64,000 bases of DNA. Source: Rhizobiales bacterium 64-17 (GTDB taxonomy: Bacteria; Pseudomonadota; Alphaproteobacteria; Rhizobiales; Xanthobacteraceae). Below, one piece after another: positions 1 through 7,916 of the stretch. A program made the translations under genes and the position numbers. The notes below the pieces were generated by a model. It was not told the DNA's origin. It saw nothing but the letters and a program-made list of their open reading frames with translations, and searched no databases. The stretch is taken from positions 1-64,000 of the forward strand of contig MKWA01000002.1 of assembly GCA_001899285.1 (NCBI GenBank). The letters run 5' to 3'. How positions within the stretch are numbered: position 1 is the first letter of the stretch; every line of letters starts with the position of its first letter.

Positions 1-629
1 GCGCTGCTCCGGGCACCGGTCATCCGGGCGACAAGTGGGGCTACGCGGTCGGCGCGGGCATCAAGCTGAATGCTCCGATGATCGGCGCTGGCGACTACTT
101 CCAGGCGCAGATCAACTACGCCGAGGGCGCGTCCCGCTACGTGTTCGCCACCCCGAACACCAACTGGTTCAAGGGTGACGGCGCCAACGGCGCGTTCGGC
201 ATCCTGTCTGACGGCGTCTACGGCGGCGCGGTCGGTGCTGGTGCGACCGGCGTTGAGCTGACCAAGACCTGGGGCTTCAACGCGGCTTACGAGCACTTCT
301 GGAACCCGGCGTGGAAGACCTCGGTGTACGGCGGCTACGCGGCCGTTCGCTACAACGGCACGGCCAACAACATGCTGTGTGGCGGTGTCGTCGGCGTCGG
401 CCTCGGTGCCAACGCTCCGGTGGTTGCTGGTTGCGACAACAACTGGTCGACCTGGTGGCTCGGTTCGCGCACCCAGTGGAACGTCACCAAGGACTTCTAC
501 ATGGGCCTCGACGTTCTCTACTCGAACCTGACCTCCGCGAAGAACGCGGCTGTGCTGGCAATCGCCAACACTTCGAACCAGGACAACGTTGCGATCCGCT
601 TCCGCGTCCATCGCGACTTCATGCCCTGA
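1..629 (+). CDS. Porin, C-terminal part (cut by window start)
   Basis: Outer-membrane porin of the alphaproteobacterial Omp2b/porin_2 type, forming a trimeric beta-barrel diffusion channel. The reading frame is open from base 3, so the true start lies before the window and only the last ~209 residues are seen. The sequence is rich in Gly, Tyr, Asn and Trp in alternating strand-like segments (W-G-Y-A-V-G-A-G, W-W-L-G-S-R-T-Q-W) and ends with the R-F-R-V-H-R-D-F-M-P tail; rhizobial porins end with very similar R-x-x-R-x-F-x-P tails. Bradyrhizobium-type genomes carry several near-identical copies. A strong intrinsic terminator lies 34 bases after the stop, so this is the last gene of its transcript. 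Confidence 0.93.
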   Translation, partial: AAPGTGHPGDKWGYAVGAGIKLNAPMIGAGDYFQAQINYAEGASRYVFATPNTNWFKGDGANGAFGILSDGVYGGAVGAGATGVELTKTWGFNAAYEHFWNPAWKTSVYGGYAAVRYNGTANNMLCGGVVGVGLGANAPVVAGCDNNWSTWWLGSRTQWNVTKDFYMGLDVLYSNLTSAKNAAVLAIANTSNQDNVAIRFRVHRDFMP

Positions 630-662
630 TCGTCTGATCTAAGGCATAAAAGTCCAAGAGAG

Positions 663-688
663 CCCCGGCGGGAAACCGCCGGGGTTTT
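663..688 (+). terminator. Rho-independent terminator after the porin gene
   Basis: Perfect 9-bp GC stem (CCCCGGCGG / CCGCCGGGG) around a GAAA tetraloop-like spacer, directly followed by TTTT. It sits 34 bases after the porin stop codon. Confidence 0.93.
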
Positions 689-757
689 CCCCGTCAGGTT
701 TCCGGCGGATGACCTGTACGGAACGTATGATCCGCCACTTGTTGCGTAGGCGTGACC

Positions 758-1123
758 ATGCAAGCCCATACCGGCAGACAGAGCGCGCTCGCCGCTGTCA
801 TCCGTCAGGAGCAGCGGATTTTCGCCGCCAAGCTGCGCGCGACGCGCGCGGTTCTGGGCTGGAGCCAAACCGATCTCGCGGTTCATGTCGGCATGACCCA
901 GCGGGCTATTCACAAGCTGGAGCAGGGTGAGACCGAACCGCGCCGGGCGACGATCCTGGCGATGGCCGAGGTCTGGCGCGATCAGGGGCTTGTTTTCGAG
1001 GATATGCCGGATGGGTCTTTCCGGCTGACGGTTCCTGTATCCGTGGTAGAGGCTGGCGAGCGCTCGCAGAGTGGCAGGGGTCACGACATGCGCTCGATAC
1101 CGGCGCCCGTCTATCGGGCCTGA
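758..1123 (+). CDS. XRE-family helix-turn-helix regulator
   Basis: Small DNA-binding protein of about 121 residues. The HTH_3/XRE domain lies at about residues 20-75: L-R-A-T-R-A-V-L-G-W-S-Q-T-D-L-A is helix 1-2, V-G-M-T-Q-R-A-I-H-K-L-E-Q-G the recognition part, followed by E-P-R-R-A-T as in phage repressor-like proteins. The remaining C-terminus is short and without a known effector domain. The ATG at 758 has an AGGCG motif just upstream; a GTG at 752 in the same frame is the alternative. It stands alone between the porin and the NDUFS4-like gene, and its target is not visible from the sequence. Confidence 0.85.
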   Translation: MQAHTGRQSALAAVIRQEQRIFAAKLRATRAVLGWSQTDLAVHVGMTQRAIHKLEQGETEPRRATILAMAEVWRDQGLVFEDMPDGSFRLTVPVSVVEAGERSQSGRGHDMRSIPAPVYRA

Positions 1124-1200
1124 CGGATCGTCATTGCCGCCGTTGATCGGGCGGCTTATACGGACGGGGTTTGGTGCAGAAACCCTTGAGTCCCCCCGTC

Positions 1201-1506
1201 ATGATCGCCCGCATCTACAAGCCCGCGAAAACCGCCATGCAGTCCGGCACGGCCAAGACCAAGCAATGGGTGCTTGATTTTGAGCCGGAGCAGCCGCGGG
1301 TGGTCGAGCCGCTGATGGGGTGGACCTCCTCATCGGATATGCGCGCGCAGGTGCGCCTGCGGTTCGACAGCAAGGAGGCGGCGATCGCCTATTGCCAGCG
1401 CGAGAGCATTCCTTACCGCGTGGTCGAAGAGGAACAGATCGCCCGCCGCACCATCGCCTATGCTGACAATTTCGCGTTCCGGCGCCGGGACGCCTGGACG
1501 CACTAA
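1201..1506 (+). CDS. NADH dehydrogenase accessory subunit, NDUFS4-like (ETC complex I)
   Basis: 101-residue protein of the ETC_C1_NDUFS4 family, the small peripheral subunit of respiratory complex I found in mitochondria and alphaproteobacteria. Family features visible are the N-terminal A-R-I-Y-K-P-A-K-T-A-M-Q-S-G, the central W-V-L-D-F-E and L-M-G-W-T-S-S-S-D-M, and R-L-R-F-D-S-K-E-A-A-I-A-Y-C before the end. Length matches the bacterial family. ATG 1201 is chosen because homologues start at the M-x-A-R-I-Y motif; a GTG at 1171 would add ten unconserved residues. It is not in a nuo operon here, as is usual for this gene in rhizobia. Confidence 0.9.
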   Translation: MIARIYKPAKTAMQSGTAKTKQWVLDFEPEQPRVVEPLMGWTSSSDMRAQVRLRFDSKEAAIAYCQRESIPYRVVEEEQIARRTIAYADNFAFRRRDAWTH

Positions 1507-1602
1507 GGCGTTATCCGGAAAAGCCTGCCCCTGGGCCTGGCCCGAGGATGGAGACCGGCTTTCCCAACAAGTTCACGCCTGAACGACACATCGCTGGCGG
1601 TG

Positions 1603-2856
1603 TCAGGCGCGCCGTTTCTCGCGCACCGCGCCCTTGTCCAGCGTCGCGCCCTGATGCGACGCGCGCTGGCGCAGCAGCGACACAAAGCGCTCTTCCGCCA
1701 TCGGCTGGCCCAGCAGGAAACCCTGGCCGTAATCGCATCCCATGCTGACGAGGGCCATGGCGTCGGCGGCCTTTTCGATCCCGATCGCCACCGTGACGCT
1801 GCCAAAATTGTGCGCGAGGTCGATCACGGTTTTGCACAAAGGTGCTTTGACCTTGTCGGTGCCGCAGTCGGTCACGTAATTGCGATCGAGCTTGAGCTCG
1901 GCGAACGGCATGTTCTGCAGTCGCGACAGCGATGACAGGCCGCGCCCGAAGTCGTCGATCGCCAGTTTGACGTTGAGCCCGGTCATGCGCCGCGTCAGCT
2001 CTGCAGCGAGCGCGAGATCGGTCACGATCTGCTCTTCGGTCACGTCGATGATCAGCCCGGCCCATTTCGCGCCCGGCGCATGATGCGCCCGGATCATCTC
2101 TTCCAGCGGTAGCTTGGTCAGGGCCGGAACCGGAATATTCACGGCGATCGGCAGTTGCAGGCCGAGCTCGGCAAAGCTTTTCCCGGCACGAAGCGCGCTG
2201 GTAACGGCGAGTTCGGCCAGTTGCAGGATTGATCCGTCGCTGGCATCCGCCATGAAGCTCGCCGGCGACAGGATACCATGCTGCGGGTGCCGGATGCGGG
2301 CATAGGCTTCCGCGCCGGCCAGTTTCTTGCGGCGCAGCTCGATCTTGGGTTGATACCAGAACTCGACCCAGCCCTGGTCGAGCCCCTGATCGAGACTTGC
2401 CTTGATATCGCCGGCGATCGGCGTTCCCAGCCGCAGCTCCTGGATCACGCGCACGATCGCGTCGGTTTCGAACGGCTTTTTCAGCACCGGCAGCATGGTG
2501 AGCCGGTTCTGCACGCCGATGCTCTTGACGTGTTCGAGCACCGCGGCGCCCCGGCCGCTCATCAACTGGACCGAGCCAGCGAAGCCATATTTTCCGAGTG
2601 CGACGACGCATTCGATGGCGTCGGCCGATTCCAGCGAGATATTGATGAAAACCAGATCGGGCTGCCGCCGCTCCAGCGCCTCGCGCATCGCCGCGCCATC
2701 GGCAAACTCCTCGGTGTCGATGCCGAGGCCGTGCAGCACCAGCGACAGGAAGTGCCGCATGCTGCCTTCCTCATCGAGGACGAAGCACAGCGGCACCCGC
2801 GCGGTCCGGGACGGAACCGGGGATATGGGTTGCGACGTGAGGAGCGCGTCGGTCAT
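1603..2856 (-). CDS. REC-EAL domain protein with degenerate active sites
   Basis: 417-residue cytoplasmic protein with an N-terminal receiver-like domain (about 20-145) and a C-terminal EAL-like domain (about 165-400). EAL domains normally hydrolyse cyclic di-GMP. Here the signature motif reads E-A-Y instead of E-A-L, the usual E-L/I-T-E-S segment reads I-D-V-T-E-E, D-D-F-G is kept, but the A-E-G-V-E motif reads A-I-G-I-E, losing a catalytic glutamate. In the receiver the phospho-acceptor position reads L-V-F-I-N-I, Asn for Asp. I infer a non-catalytic c-di-GMP or protein-binding role. The ATG at 2856 (M-T-D-A-L-L) is preferred over upstream in-frame starts lacking family similarity. It is divergent from the glycosyltransferase at 2999. 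Confidence 0.85.
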   Translation of the reverse strand: MTDALLTSQPISPVPSRTARVPLCFVLDEEGSMRHFLSLVLHGLGIDTEEFADGAAMREALERRQPDLVFINISLESADAIECVVALGKYGFAGSVQLMSGRGAAVLEHVKSIGVQNRLTMLPVLKKPFETDAIVRVIQELRLGTPIAGDIKASLDQGLDQGWVEFWYQPKIELRRKKLAGAEAYARIRHPQHGILSPASFMADASDGSILQLAELAVTSALRAGKSFAELGLQLPIAVNIPVPALTKLPLEEMIRAHHAPGAKWAGLIIDVTEEQIVTDLALAAELTRRMTGLNVKLAIDDFGRGLSSLSRLQNMPFAELKLDRNYVTDCGTDKVKAPLCKTVIDLAHNFGSVTVAIGIEKAADAMALVSMGCDYGQGFLLGQPMAEERFVSLLRQRASHQGATLDKGAVREKRRA

Positions 2857-2998
2857 AACGCCGGCAGCATCGCGCCAAGCCGGTAAAAACCGCGTAACCG
2901 GATACCTGACAGGTGAGAAAAGCGTTAATTTGTGGTTGTCCGTGTGATTCAATTTTCTCCTTTTTCCGTCGTTCCTACAGCAGTGGCGCCGTTTCTGA

Positions 2999-5029
2999 AT
3001 GGTAAGCCCATTCACGCTTGTCCCGGAGCAGGGGATCGAAATCCGTCGAGGACGGATGACCGCCGTGGCGACGCCGGCCTGGCTCAGCATCAGTCCTGTG
3101 ACGCTGTTCACAACGCGGACATGGGTGCGGATCCGTTATCGCAGCAGTTTTTTCGACGATCCGGTGCGGCCGTTGTTGCGGTTCACGACCCGCAGCGGCG
3201 AGGTTCTCCACGACGCGATGACAGGCGCTTTTGCTGGCGGCGGCGAATGGATCGGGCGCGTACCGCCGGGCACCATGGCGGTGTCGGTCTCACCGGTGAC
3301 ACGCACTGGACAGTTCGATTTCACGCTGGAGAGCGTCGAGCCTGTCTCACCGTTGCATCTGTTCTGGCGTGGTCTGTTCCAAGCCTGGAAATGGACCGCA
3401 GGGTCGGTGATTGCGCGGCTGCTCAATGCACGCCGTGAGGCACGTCAAGCGTTGCGCTTTGCCGGCACGGCAACGCCGTTGTCAGATTATCATCGCTGGA
3501 TGCAGACGCGGTCGCGGGATTTCGACCCGGCGGGGCTCGACGCGCCGCGTTTCGACTGGACGACCGGACCGACGACTCGCTTACTCCTGTCGCTCAATGC
3601 TGCAGAGGACCAGGACGTTCGTGCGCTTCTCACCTCGCTGCAACGGCAAGCCTATGCGCGCTGGGTGCTCTATCTGGTCAGGCCGAATGATGGTGCTATG
3701 CCGGCGTTTGTCACCGAACTGGTGGAGAACGAGCCGCGTTGCCGCACGGTCACGGATATTGCGGATATCGTGCCAGACATTGCCGCTGGCGATTGGCTCT
3801 CGATCCTGCCGCATCACGCGCGGTTTCCGGATCACGCGCTTGCCTGTCTCATGGAGCACGCGGCACGTAATCCGGACGCACGATTGATCTATGGCGATGA
3901 AGATGCCGTCGATGCAAGCGGCAGGCTGCATGCGCCGATCCTGAAACCGGACTGGAGTCCGTTGTTCGAGCAAACCGTCGGATATCTGGGCGATGCGGTT
4001 TTTCTGAAAGCGCCGGAGGCGGGAGCGGACGGTCTCTTGTCTACGTTGTGGCCAAACCCGCGTGTTGAAAGCCGGCATATCGCCATGACGCTGCCGCCGG
4101 GTGCGGTCTCGCATCTGCGACGCCCTTTGCTCCGCCGTCTCTCGCCGGTCGATGCGCTCGCTGCGCATCCAGCGGTCCAGTCACCCGAGCCGCCGGCCGA
4201 TCCGTCATCATGGCCGCGCGTTCTGATCGTCGTGCCGACGCGGGATCGTTGCTCGCTGCTCCGCCGGTGTGTGCAAGGTCTGCGTGAAAGAACTGATTAT
4301 CCGGATTTTCACTGCGTCATCGTCGACAACGATTCACGGGAGCCCGATGCGCTGGCGCTGCTGAAGTCCCTGCAGGCGGATGCACGTTTCACGGTGCTGC
4401 ACCGGCCAGGCCCGTTCAATTTTTCGGCGCTGTCCAACGATGGTGCGCGATCGCTTCCATCGGACGTCATCGTCTTTCTCAACAATGATGTGGAGATGCT
4501 GTCGGCGGACTGGTTACGGGCGCTGGTGAAGCCCGCATTGCGGCCGCAGACCGGCATCGTCGGCGCGCTGCTCGAATTTCCGAACAGGAAAATCCAGCAC
4601 GCCGGCGTCGTGCTCGGGCTTGGCGGCGATGCGGGCCACATTTATCACAGCGAACCGGTCGCGACGCGCGGATATCTTGGCCAGTTAACCGGCGAGCGCG
4701 AGGTCAGCGCCGTGACCGCGGCGTGCGTCGCCATTGAGCGGAAAAAATTTGAAGCGGTTGGTGGATTTGACGAGGTCAACCTTCCGGTCGAACTCAATGA
4801 CATCGACCTGTGCCTGCGGCTGTCGGAGCGTGGCTTCGTGCATGTGCTGACGCCACACGCCCGGCTGATCCATCATGAATCGGCAAGCCGGGGATTCAAG
4901 ACCAACGGCTATACGGTCTATGCGCGCGAACGGGCCTATTTCGACGCGCGCTGGGCGCAGGTCATTCGCGACGATCCGTATTTCCATCCGGCCTTGTCGC
5001 TTTATTTCCTGCGGCCGGCGCTCGGATAG
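2999..5029 (+). CDS. Family 2 glycosyltransferase with two GT-A domains
   Basis: 676-residue glycosyltransferase probably acting on surface polysaccharide at the cytoplasmic side. Residues 1-180 form a beta-rich non-catalytic segment. Residues about 195-350 resemble a first GT2 domain: its L-I-Y-G-D-E-D-A-V-D and L-K-P-D-W-S-P motifs are typical of double GT2 enzymes, but the normal start of the fold is reduced. Residues about 405-650 form a complete GT2 domain: V-V-P-T-R-D-R, V-D-N-D-S, F-L-N-N-D-V-E (DxD-like), G-G-F-D-E and N-D-I-D-L-C-L-R. The ATG at 2999 follows a short AT-rich leader. No export or precursor gene is adjacent, so the polymer is unknown. The first domain may be inactive. 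Confidence 0.88.
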   Translation: MVSPFTLVPEQGIEIRRGRMTAVATPAWLSISPVTLFTTRTWVRIRYRSSFFDDPVRPLLRFTTRSGEVLHDAMTGAFAGGGEWIGRVPPGTMAVSVSPVTRTGQFDFTLESVEPVSPLHLFWRGLFQAWKWTAGSVIARLLNARREARQALRFAGTATPLSDYHRWMQTRSRDFDPAGLDAPRFDWTTGPTTRLLLSLNAAEDQDVRALLTSLQRQAYARWVLYLVRPNDGAMPAFVTELVENEPRCRTVTDIADIVPDIAAGDWLSILPHHARFPDHALACLMEHAARNPDARLIYGDEDAVDASGRLHAPILKPDWSPLFEQTVGYLGDAVFLKAPEAGADGLLSTLWPNPRVESRHIAMTLPPGAVSHLRRPLLRRLSPVDALAAHPAVQSPEPPADPSSWPRVLIVVPTRDRCSLLRRCVQGLRERTDYPDFHCVIVDNDSREPDALALLKSLQADARFTVLHRPGPFNFSALSNDGARSLPSDVIVFLNNDVEMLSADWLRALVKPALRPQTGIVGALLEFPNRKIQHAGVVLGLGGDAGHIYHSEPVATRGYLGQLTGEREVSAVTAACVAIERKKFEAVGGFDEVNLPVELNDIDLCLRLSERGFVHVLTPHARLIHHESASRGFKTNGYTVYARERAYFDARWAQVIRDDPYFHPALSLYFLRPALG

Positions 5030-5034
5030 GCAAC

Positions 5035-5724
5035 CTACCGCCGCGCGGGCGGGGTCGGATCCTCGGCCGAGAGCCGGGCGATATCCCGCACCATCAGGAT
5101 CGTGAAGGTAGTCAGCATGGAGATCGACCACAGGAGCGACAACAGGTCGGCATAGGTGACGATCCAGCCCGCCAGCGCGAACGGTGTCGGGGGAAAAAAG
5201 ATGATAACGGCATTCAGGATGATGAAGGCGACCCGCAGTTCCGTCGGCCCGAACCCGGCATAAGTCACCTGATAGGTGGAGAAGGCGCGGGCGCGCAGCA
5301 GCGTCAGGATCGACATGGCGAAGAACGACGCCAGCGCCAGATAGCAGAGGTCCGGCCGGATCCAGCCCGAGAGCGCGAAGCCGACGGCGGTGAGGATCTG
5401 CTGCGCCACGTCCACCGCATTGTCGAGATAGAAGCCGTAGCGGTGCCGCTCGATCCGCCGGTGGCGCGCCAGCGACCCGTCGAGCGAATCCCCGAACCAG
5501 TTGACGGCGAGGCCGAGGCTCGCGAGCCACAGGAAGTGCGGCTCATAGGCGCTCAACGCATAGCCGAAGAACACCATCACCGCCCCGACCACGCCGATCG
5601 TGGTCAGCATGTCCGGCGTCATCCAGAGCGGGATGCGGGGCGCCAGCCACGCCAAAGCGGCCGGCTCGAGCGGGCCGAACACACCGACATTGTGACGTTC
5701 GAGGAGTTGTTCTTCGGAGGGCAT
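5035..5724 (-). CDS. CDP-alcohol phosphatidyltransferase family membrane protein
   Basis: Integral inner-membrane enzyme of about 229 residues that would transfer a phosphatidyl or related group from a CDP-alcohol to a second alcohol. The family signature D-x-x-D-G-x-x-A-R ... G-x-x-x-D-x-x-x-D is complete (D-S-L-D-G-S-L-A-R, then G-F-Y-L-D-N-A-V-D) at about residues 79-110; these aspartates bind the metal ions. Several hydrophobic segments surround it (L-T-T-I-G-V-V-G-A-V-M-V-F-F-G; A-F-I-I-L-N-A-V-I-I-F-F). ATG 5724 is used; TTG 5745 is an in-frame alternative. The stop lies 5 bases after the convergent glycosyltransferase stop. The substrate cannot be told from the sequence. Confidence 0.85.
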   Translation of the reverse strand: MPSEEQLLERHNVGVFGPLEPAALAWLAPRIPLWMTPDMLTTIGVVGAVMVFFGYALSAYEPHFLWLASLGLAVNWFGDSLDGSLARHRRIERHRYGFYLDNAVDVAQQILTAVGFALSGWIRPDLCYLALASFFAMSILTLLRARAFSTYQVTYAGFGPTELRVAFIILNAVIIFFPPTPFALAGWIVTYADLLSLLWSISMLTTFTILMVRDIARLSAEDPTPPARR

Positions 5725-6021
5725 CAGGACGGCAATCAGCTGCAATATTCCGGGATCGAGAACGTCGTTATGGTACAGCAGGATTCCGCAAAAAATGCAC
5801 CCGTTATTTGATTTCCGTTGAAAAGCCGGACGCCCATCGGAGGTGTCCCGGCCGCGTTTTATCGCGATAAATAGCGGCTTTTCCGGATTCGCGCGGGCGG
5901 AAACGGGCTCGGGCTTTGAAAAACAATCAAACGCTCAAAAAATAGGATGGTGTGCCTATTTATATATTTGACTCCACACGGCGCCGGAATGCCGTCACGA
6001 TGCTCCGATGCGAGGTTTTCC
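5725..6021. promoter_or_regulatory. Divergent intergenic region
   Basis: About 297 bases between the phosphatidyltransferase (minus strand) and the zinc-ribbon gene (plus strand). The part at 5925-5970 is AT-rich and is the likely place for promoters of both genes. No clear operator or terminator was found. Confidence 0.4.
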
Positions 6022-6507
6022 ATGCGCTTTCCGATCCACTACGGGCAGCCGATCTTCACCTATGACCCCCGGTCGGCGCGACGGTTTCTCGAAGAGCAGC
6101 GCTGGCCGGACGGGCCGGTCTGTCCGGCTTGCCGGTCGAGAAAGGCTTACGCCAATCGATCGAAGCAGGGCTTTTACCGGTGCGCCCGGGCGTCCTGCGG
6201 CAAGGATTTCACGGTCACCACCGGGACGCTGATGGAGCGCAGCCACGTGCCGCTCCACAAATGGCTCGCGGCGCTGTTCATGGAGGCTGCCTCGCGGGAA
6301 GGCCCGACGCCGACCGATCTGCAGCGGGAGCTCGAGGTCACCTACAAGACCGCCTGGATTCTGTGCCAGCGCCTGCGGGATATCCGCCGCAGAACCCGCC
6401 TGCGGATCCGTTTGCCGCGCTCGCGGCCTCCGGTGCCGGCAGCGCGCGCGGTGTTCCCAGCGGGTGGTATTCCCGTTCGCAGCGCGATCAGCACGATCCG
6501 GAGGTGA
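6022..6507 (+). CDS. IS1595-type transposase zinc-ribbon protein lacking the catalytic domain
   Basis: 161-residue protein matching only the N-terminal part of IS1595-family transposases. The zinc ribbon is at about residues 33-60 (C-P-A-C-R-S-R-K ... Y-R-C-A-R-A-S-C-G-K-D-F-T-V-T-T-G-T), followed by the helical segment L-H-K-W-L-A-A-L-F-M and V-T-Y-K-T-A-W-I-L-C-Q-R-L-R. IS1595 enzymes continue with a DDE/DDN catalytic domain to about 300 residues; here the frame runs into an Arg/Pro-rich tail and stops. No inverted repeats were recognised. It is either a remnant or a domesticated DNA-binding protein; similar standalone proteins are common in this bacterial family. GAGG upstream of ATG 6022 supports the start. 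Confidence 0.7.
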   Translation: MRFPIHYGQPIFTYDPRSARRFLEEQRWPDGPVCPACRSRKAYANRSKQGFYRCARASCGKDFTVTTGTLMERSHVPLHKWLAALFMEAASREGPTPTDLQRELEVTYKTAWILCQRLRDIRRRTRLRIRLPRSRPPVPAARAVFPAGGIPVRSAISTIRR

Positions 6508-6543
6508 GGCTCCGATAGGCTCGATGAAGGCCGTCCGGTTGCG

Positions 6544-6705
6544 TCAGGGGGCGTCCGTTGTTTGCTTTCCCCGGCGCGGTTTCTTCTTCACGGTTTTGTC
6601 GACTGTCATCCGCGCCGGCGGCGTTTTGAGCGCGGTTGCCACCAGTCGGGTGAAACGCTCCGTCACTTCGTCTCTGCTGAAAGTCTCCGGACGCGGTTTC
6701 TTCAT
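6544..6705 (-). CDS. Small basic hypothetical protein (53 residues)
   Basis: Short reading frame starting M-K-K-P-R-P-E-T-F-S-R-D-E-V-T-E-R-F and ending K-K-K-P-R-R-G-K-Q-T-T-D-A-P, with the helical middle R-L-V-A-T-A-L-K-T-P-P. This layout (acidic/helical start, T-P-P, then a Lys-rich tail) is like small conserved hypothetical proteins of Bradyrhizobium relatives, but I cannot name a function. It is too short for certainty; the support is its composition and its placement alone in a 560-base space between two plus-strand genes. Confidence 0.45.
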   Translation of the reverse strand: MKKPRPETFSRDEVTERFTRLVATALKTPPARMTVDKTVKKKPRRGKQTTDAP

Positions 6706-7089
6706 GCGATCGCTGTTTTTTGCCCGTCGATGCCAAACGCTGAGGCCGGAACTGGCCGTGGGTTGGGATTGTAGGTCTGTTCGTCAGATATCGGCCGAAA
6801 GGAATTTGGCTTCGTTTTGCAATTTTGAGTTTTCTTCCGCGAACACCGATGGCCGGCGAGAGTGATCCAGAGCGATGATGTGGGCAAACAGGCGCGCGGC
6901 TGTGCATCATGCTTCGCCCACAAAACGCGATTTCGCCAGTTAGTCAGCCGTTCGGTCCGAGAGCTACAACCGCTCGGTTGAATCTGTAAATCGTGCGCAC
7001 CAGCGATCAAATTTTCGCGTTGTGCTTGCGCTGATCGTTGGCACGTTGTCGAATTGATTTAAATTTTAATGATCGCCGAGGAGACCGTC
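6706..7089. promoter_or_regulatory. Intergenic region upstream of luxR
   Basis: About 380 bases with no convincing gene on either strand. The last 50 bases before the LuxR start are AT-rich (around 7047-7068) and probably hold its promoter. No lux-box-like dyad was found here. Confidence 0.4.
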
Positions 7090-7833
7090 ATGTCGTCTAC
7101 GGACGATATTTACGGCCAGCGCACGCTCGATTTTGTGGAACGATTACAGAGGCTCACCGAATATACAGAAATATGCCGTGTAATTTCCGCAGAACTTGAA
7201 TGGTATGGCCTGAACTGCGTGACCGTCATGAGCCTTCCGGGGCCGGGGAGACCCGATGACGACGGCTTCCTGATGAACACGCGGCCGATGGACTACATCG
7301 CGAACTACAAGGAGAAGCATCATCTGGCGATCGATCCCGTCGTCACCGAACTGAAGCGGACCGCGGTCCCATATTCCTGGCAGGATGTCCGCGAGAAGCG
7401 CCCCTTAAACCGTCCGGAAAAGAGAATAATCGACGAGGGGCGCGATTTCGGGATGCGCGATGGTCTTATCGTTCCGATCGTCTCGCTCACGGGGGAACAG
7501 GCCGTTTTCAGCCCTTGCGGTGAAAATCCGGATCTCTCCCAGCGCGCCCGTTCCGCTCTGGAACTGGTCGGTATTTACAGCCATCAGGTGTTGAAACGCG
7601 CTTTGCTGAAGGAGCGCCGCGACCAGGCGGTGCACACGCCGCTCACCGCGCGCGAGCGGGAGGTCCTGCAATGGGTTGCAATTGGAAAATCCGACGATGA
7701 AATCGGCGATCTGCTCAATATCAGCGCGTTGACGGTGAAGAGTCACGTCGAGGCATCCAAGCGAAAACTGGACGCGTTCAGGCGAACCTATGCCGTCGTT
7801 CAGGCCATTCGTTTTGGGGAAATATCTTTGTAG
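7090..7833 (+). CDS. LuxR-type quorum-sensing transcription regulator
   Basis: 247-residue regulator with an N-terminal autoinducer-binding domain (about 10-165) and a C-terminal GerE/LuxR HTH domain (about 180-245). Binding-domain landmarks are W-Y-G-L-N-C, the Y-x-x-x-Y-x-x-K-H-H-L-A-I-D-P-V segment and P-Y-S-W-Q-D-V. The HTH reads L-T-A-R-E-R-E-V-L-Q-W-V-A-I-G-K-S-D-D-E-I-G ... T-V-K-S-H-V-E-A-S-K-R-K-L. GAGGAG six bases before ATG 7090 favours this start over the ATG at 7069. It lies 83 bases upstream of the LuxI gene in the same direction, so the two form a sense-response pair, with LuxR expected to bind the signal made by LuxI. Confidence 0.93.
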   Translation: MSSTDDIYGQRTLDFVERLQRLTEYTEICRVISAELEWYGLNCVTVMSLPGPGRPDDDGFLMNTRPMDYIANYKEKHHLAIDPVVTELKRTAVPYSWQDVREKRPLNRPEKRIIDEGRDFGMRDGLIVPIVSLTGEQAVFSPCGENPDLSQRARSALELVGIYSHQVLKRALLKERRDQAVHTPLTAREREVLQWVAIGKSDDEIGDLLNISALTVKSHVEASKRKLDAFRRTYAVVQAIRFGEISL

Positions 7834-7886
7834 GACGCGTCCATCCTCCTTTTCGAGGATACACCGCACGCGAAGTTTGCCGGAGG

Positions 7887-7911
7887 TTTCCCTGGTCTCT
7901 AACTGGGGGAA
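7887..7911. promoter_or_regulatory. Imperfect dyad upstream of luxI, possible lux-box-like site
   Basis: Arms TTTCCCTGGT and ACTGGGGGAA match at 7 of 10 positions around a 5-base spacer. The right arm overlaps the G-rich ribosome binding site of luxI, so a protein bound here would block expression rather than activate it. A separate 6-bp hairpin (ATCCTC/GAGGAT, 7843-7860) lies upstream. Confidence 0.25.
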
Positions 7912-7916
7912 TTTCC

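Noticed and set aside
1511-2611. Second long minus-strand frame inside the REC-EAL gene
   Set aside because: Overlaps the EAL frame fully and is Arg-rich without motifs.
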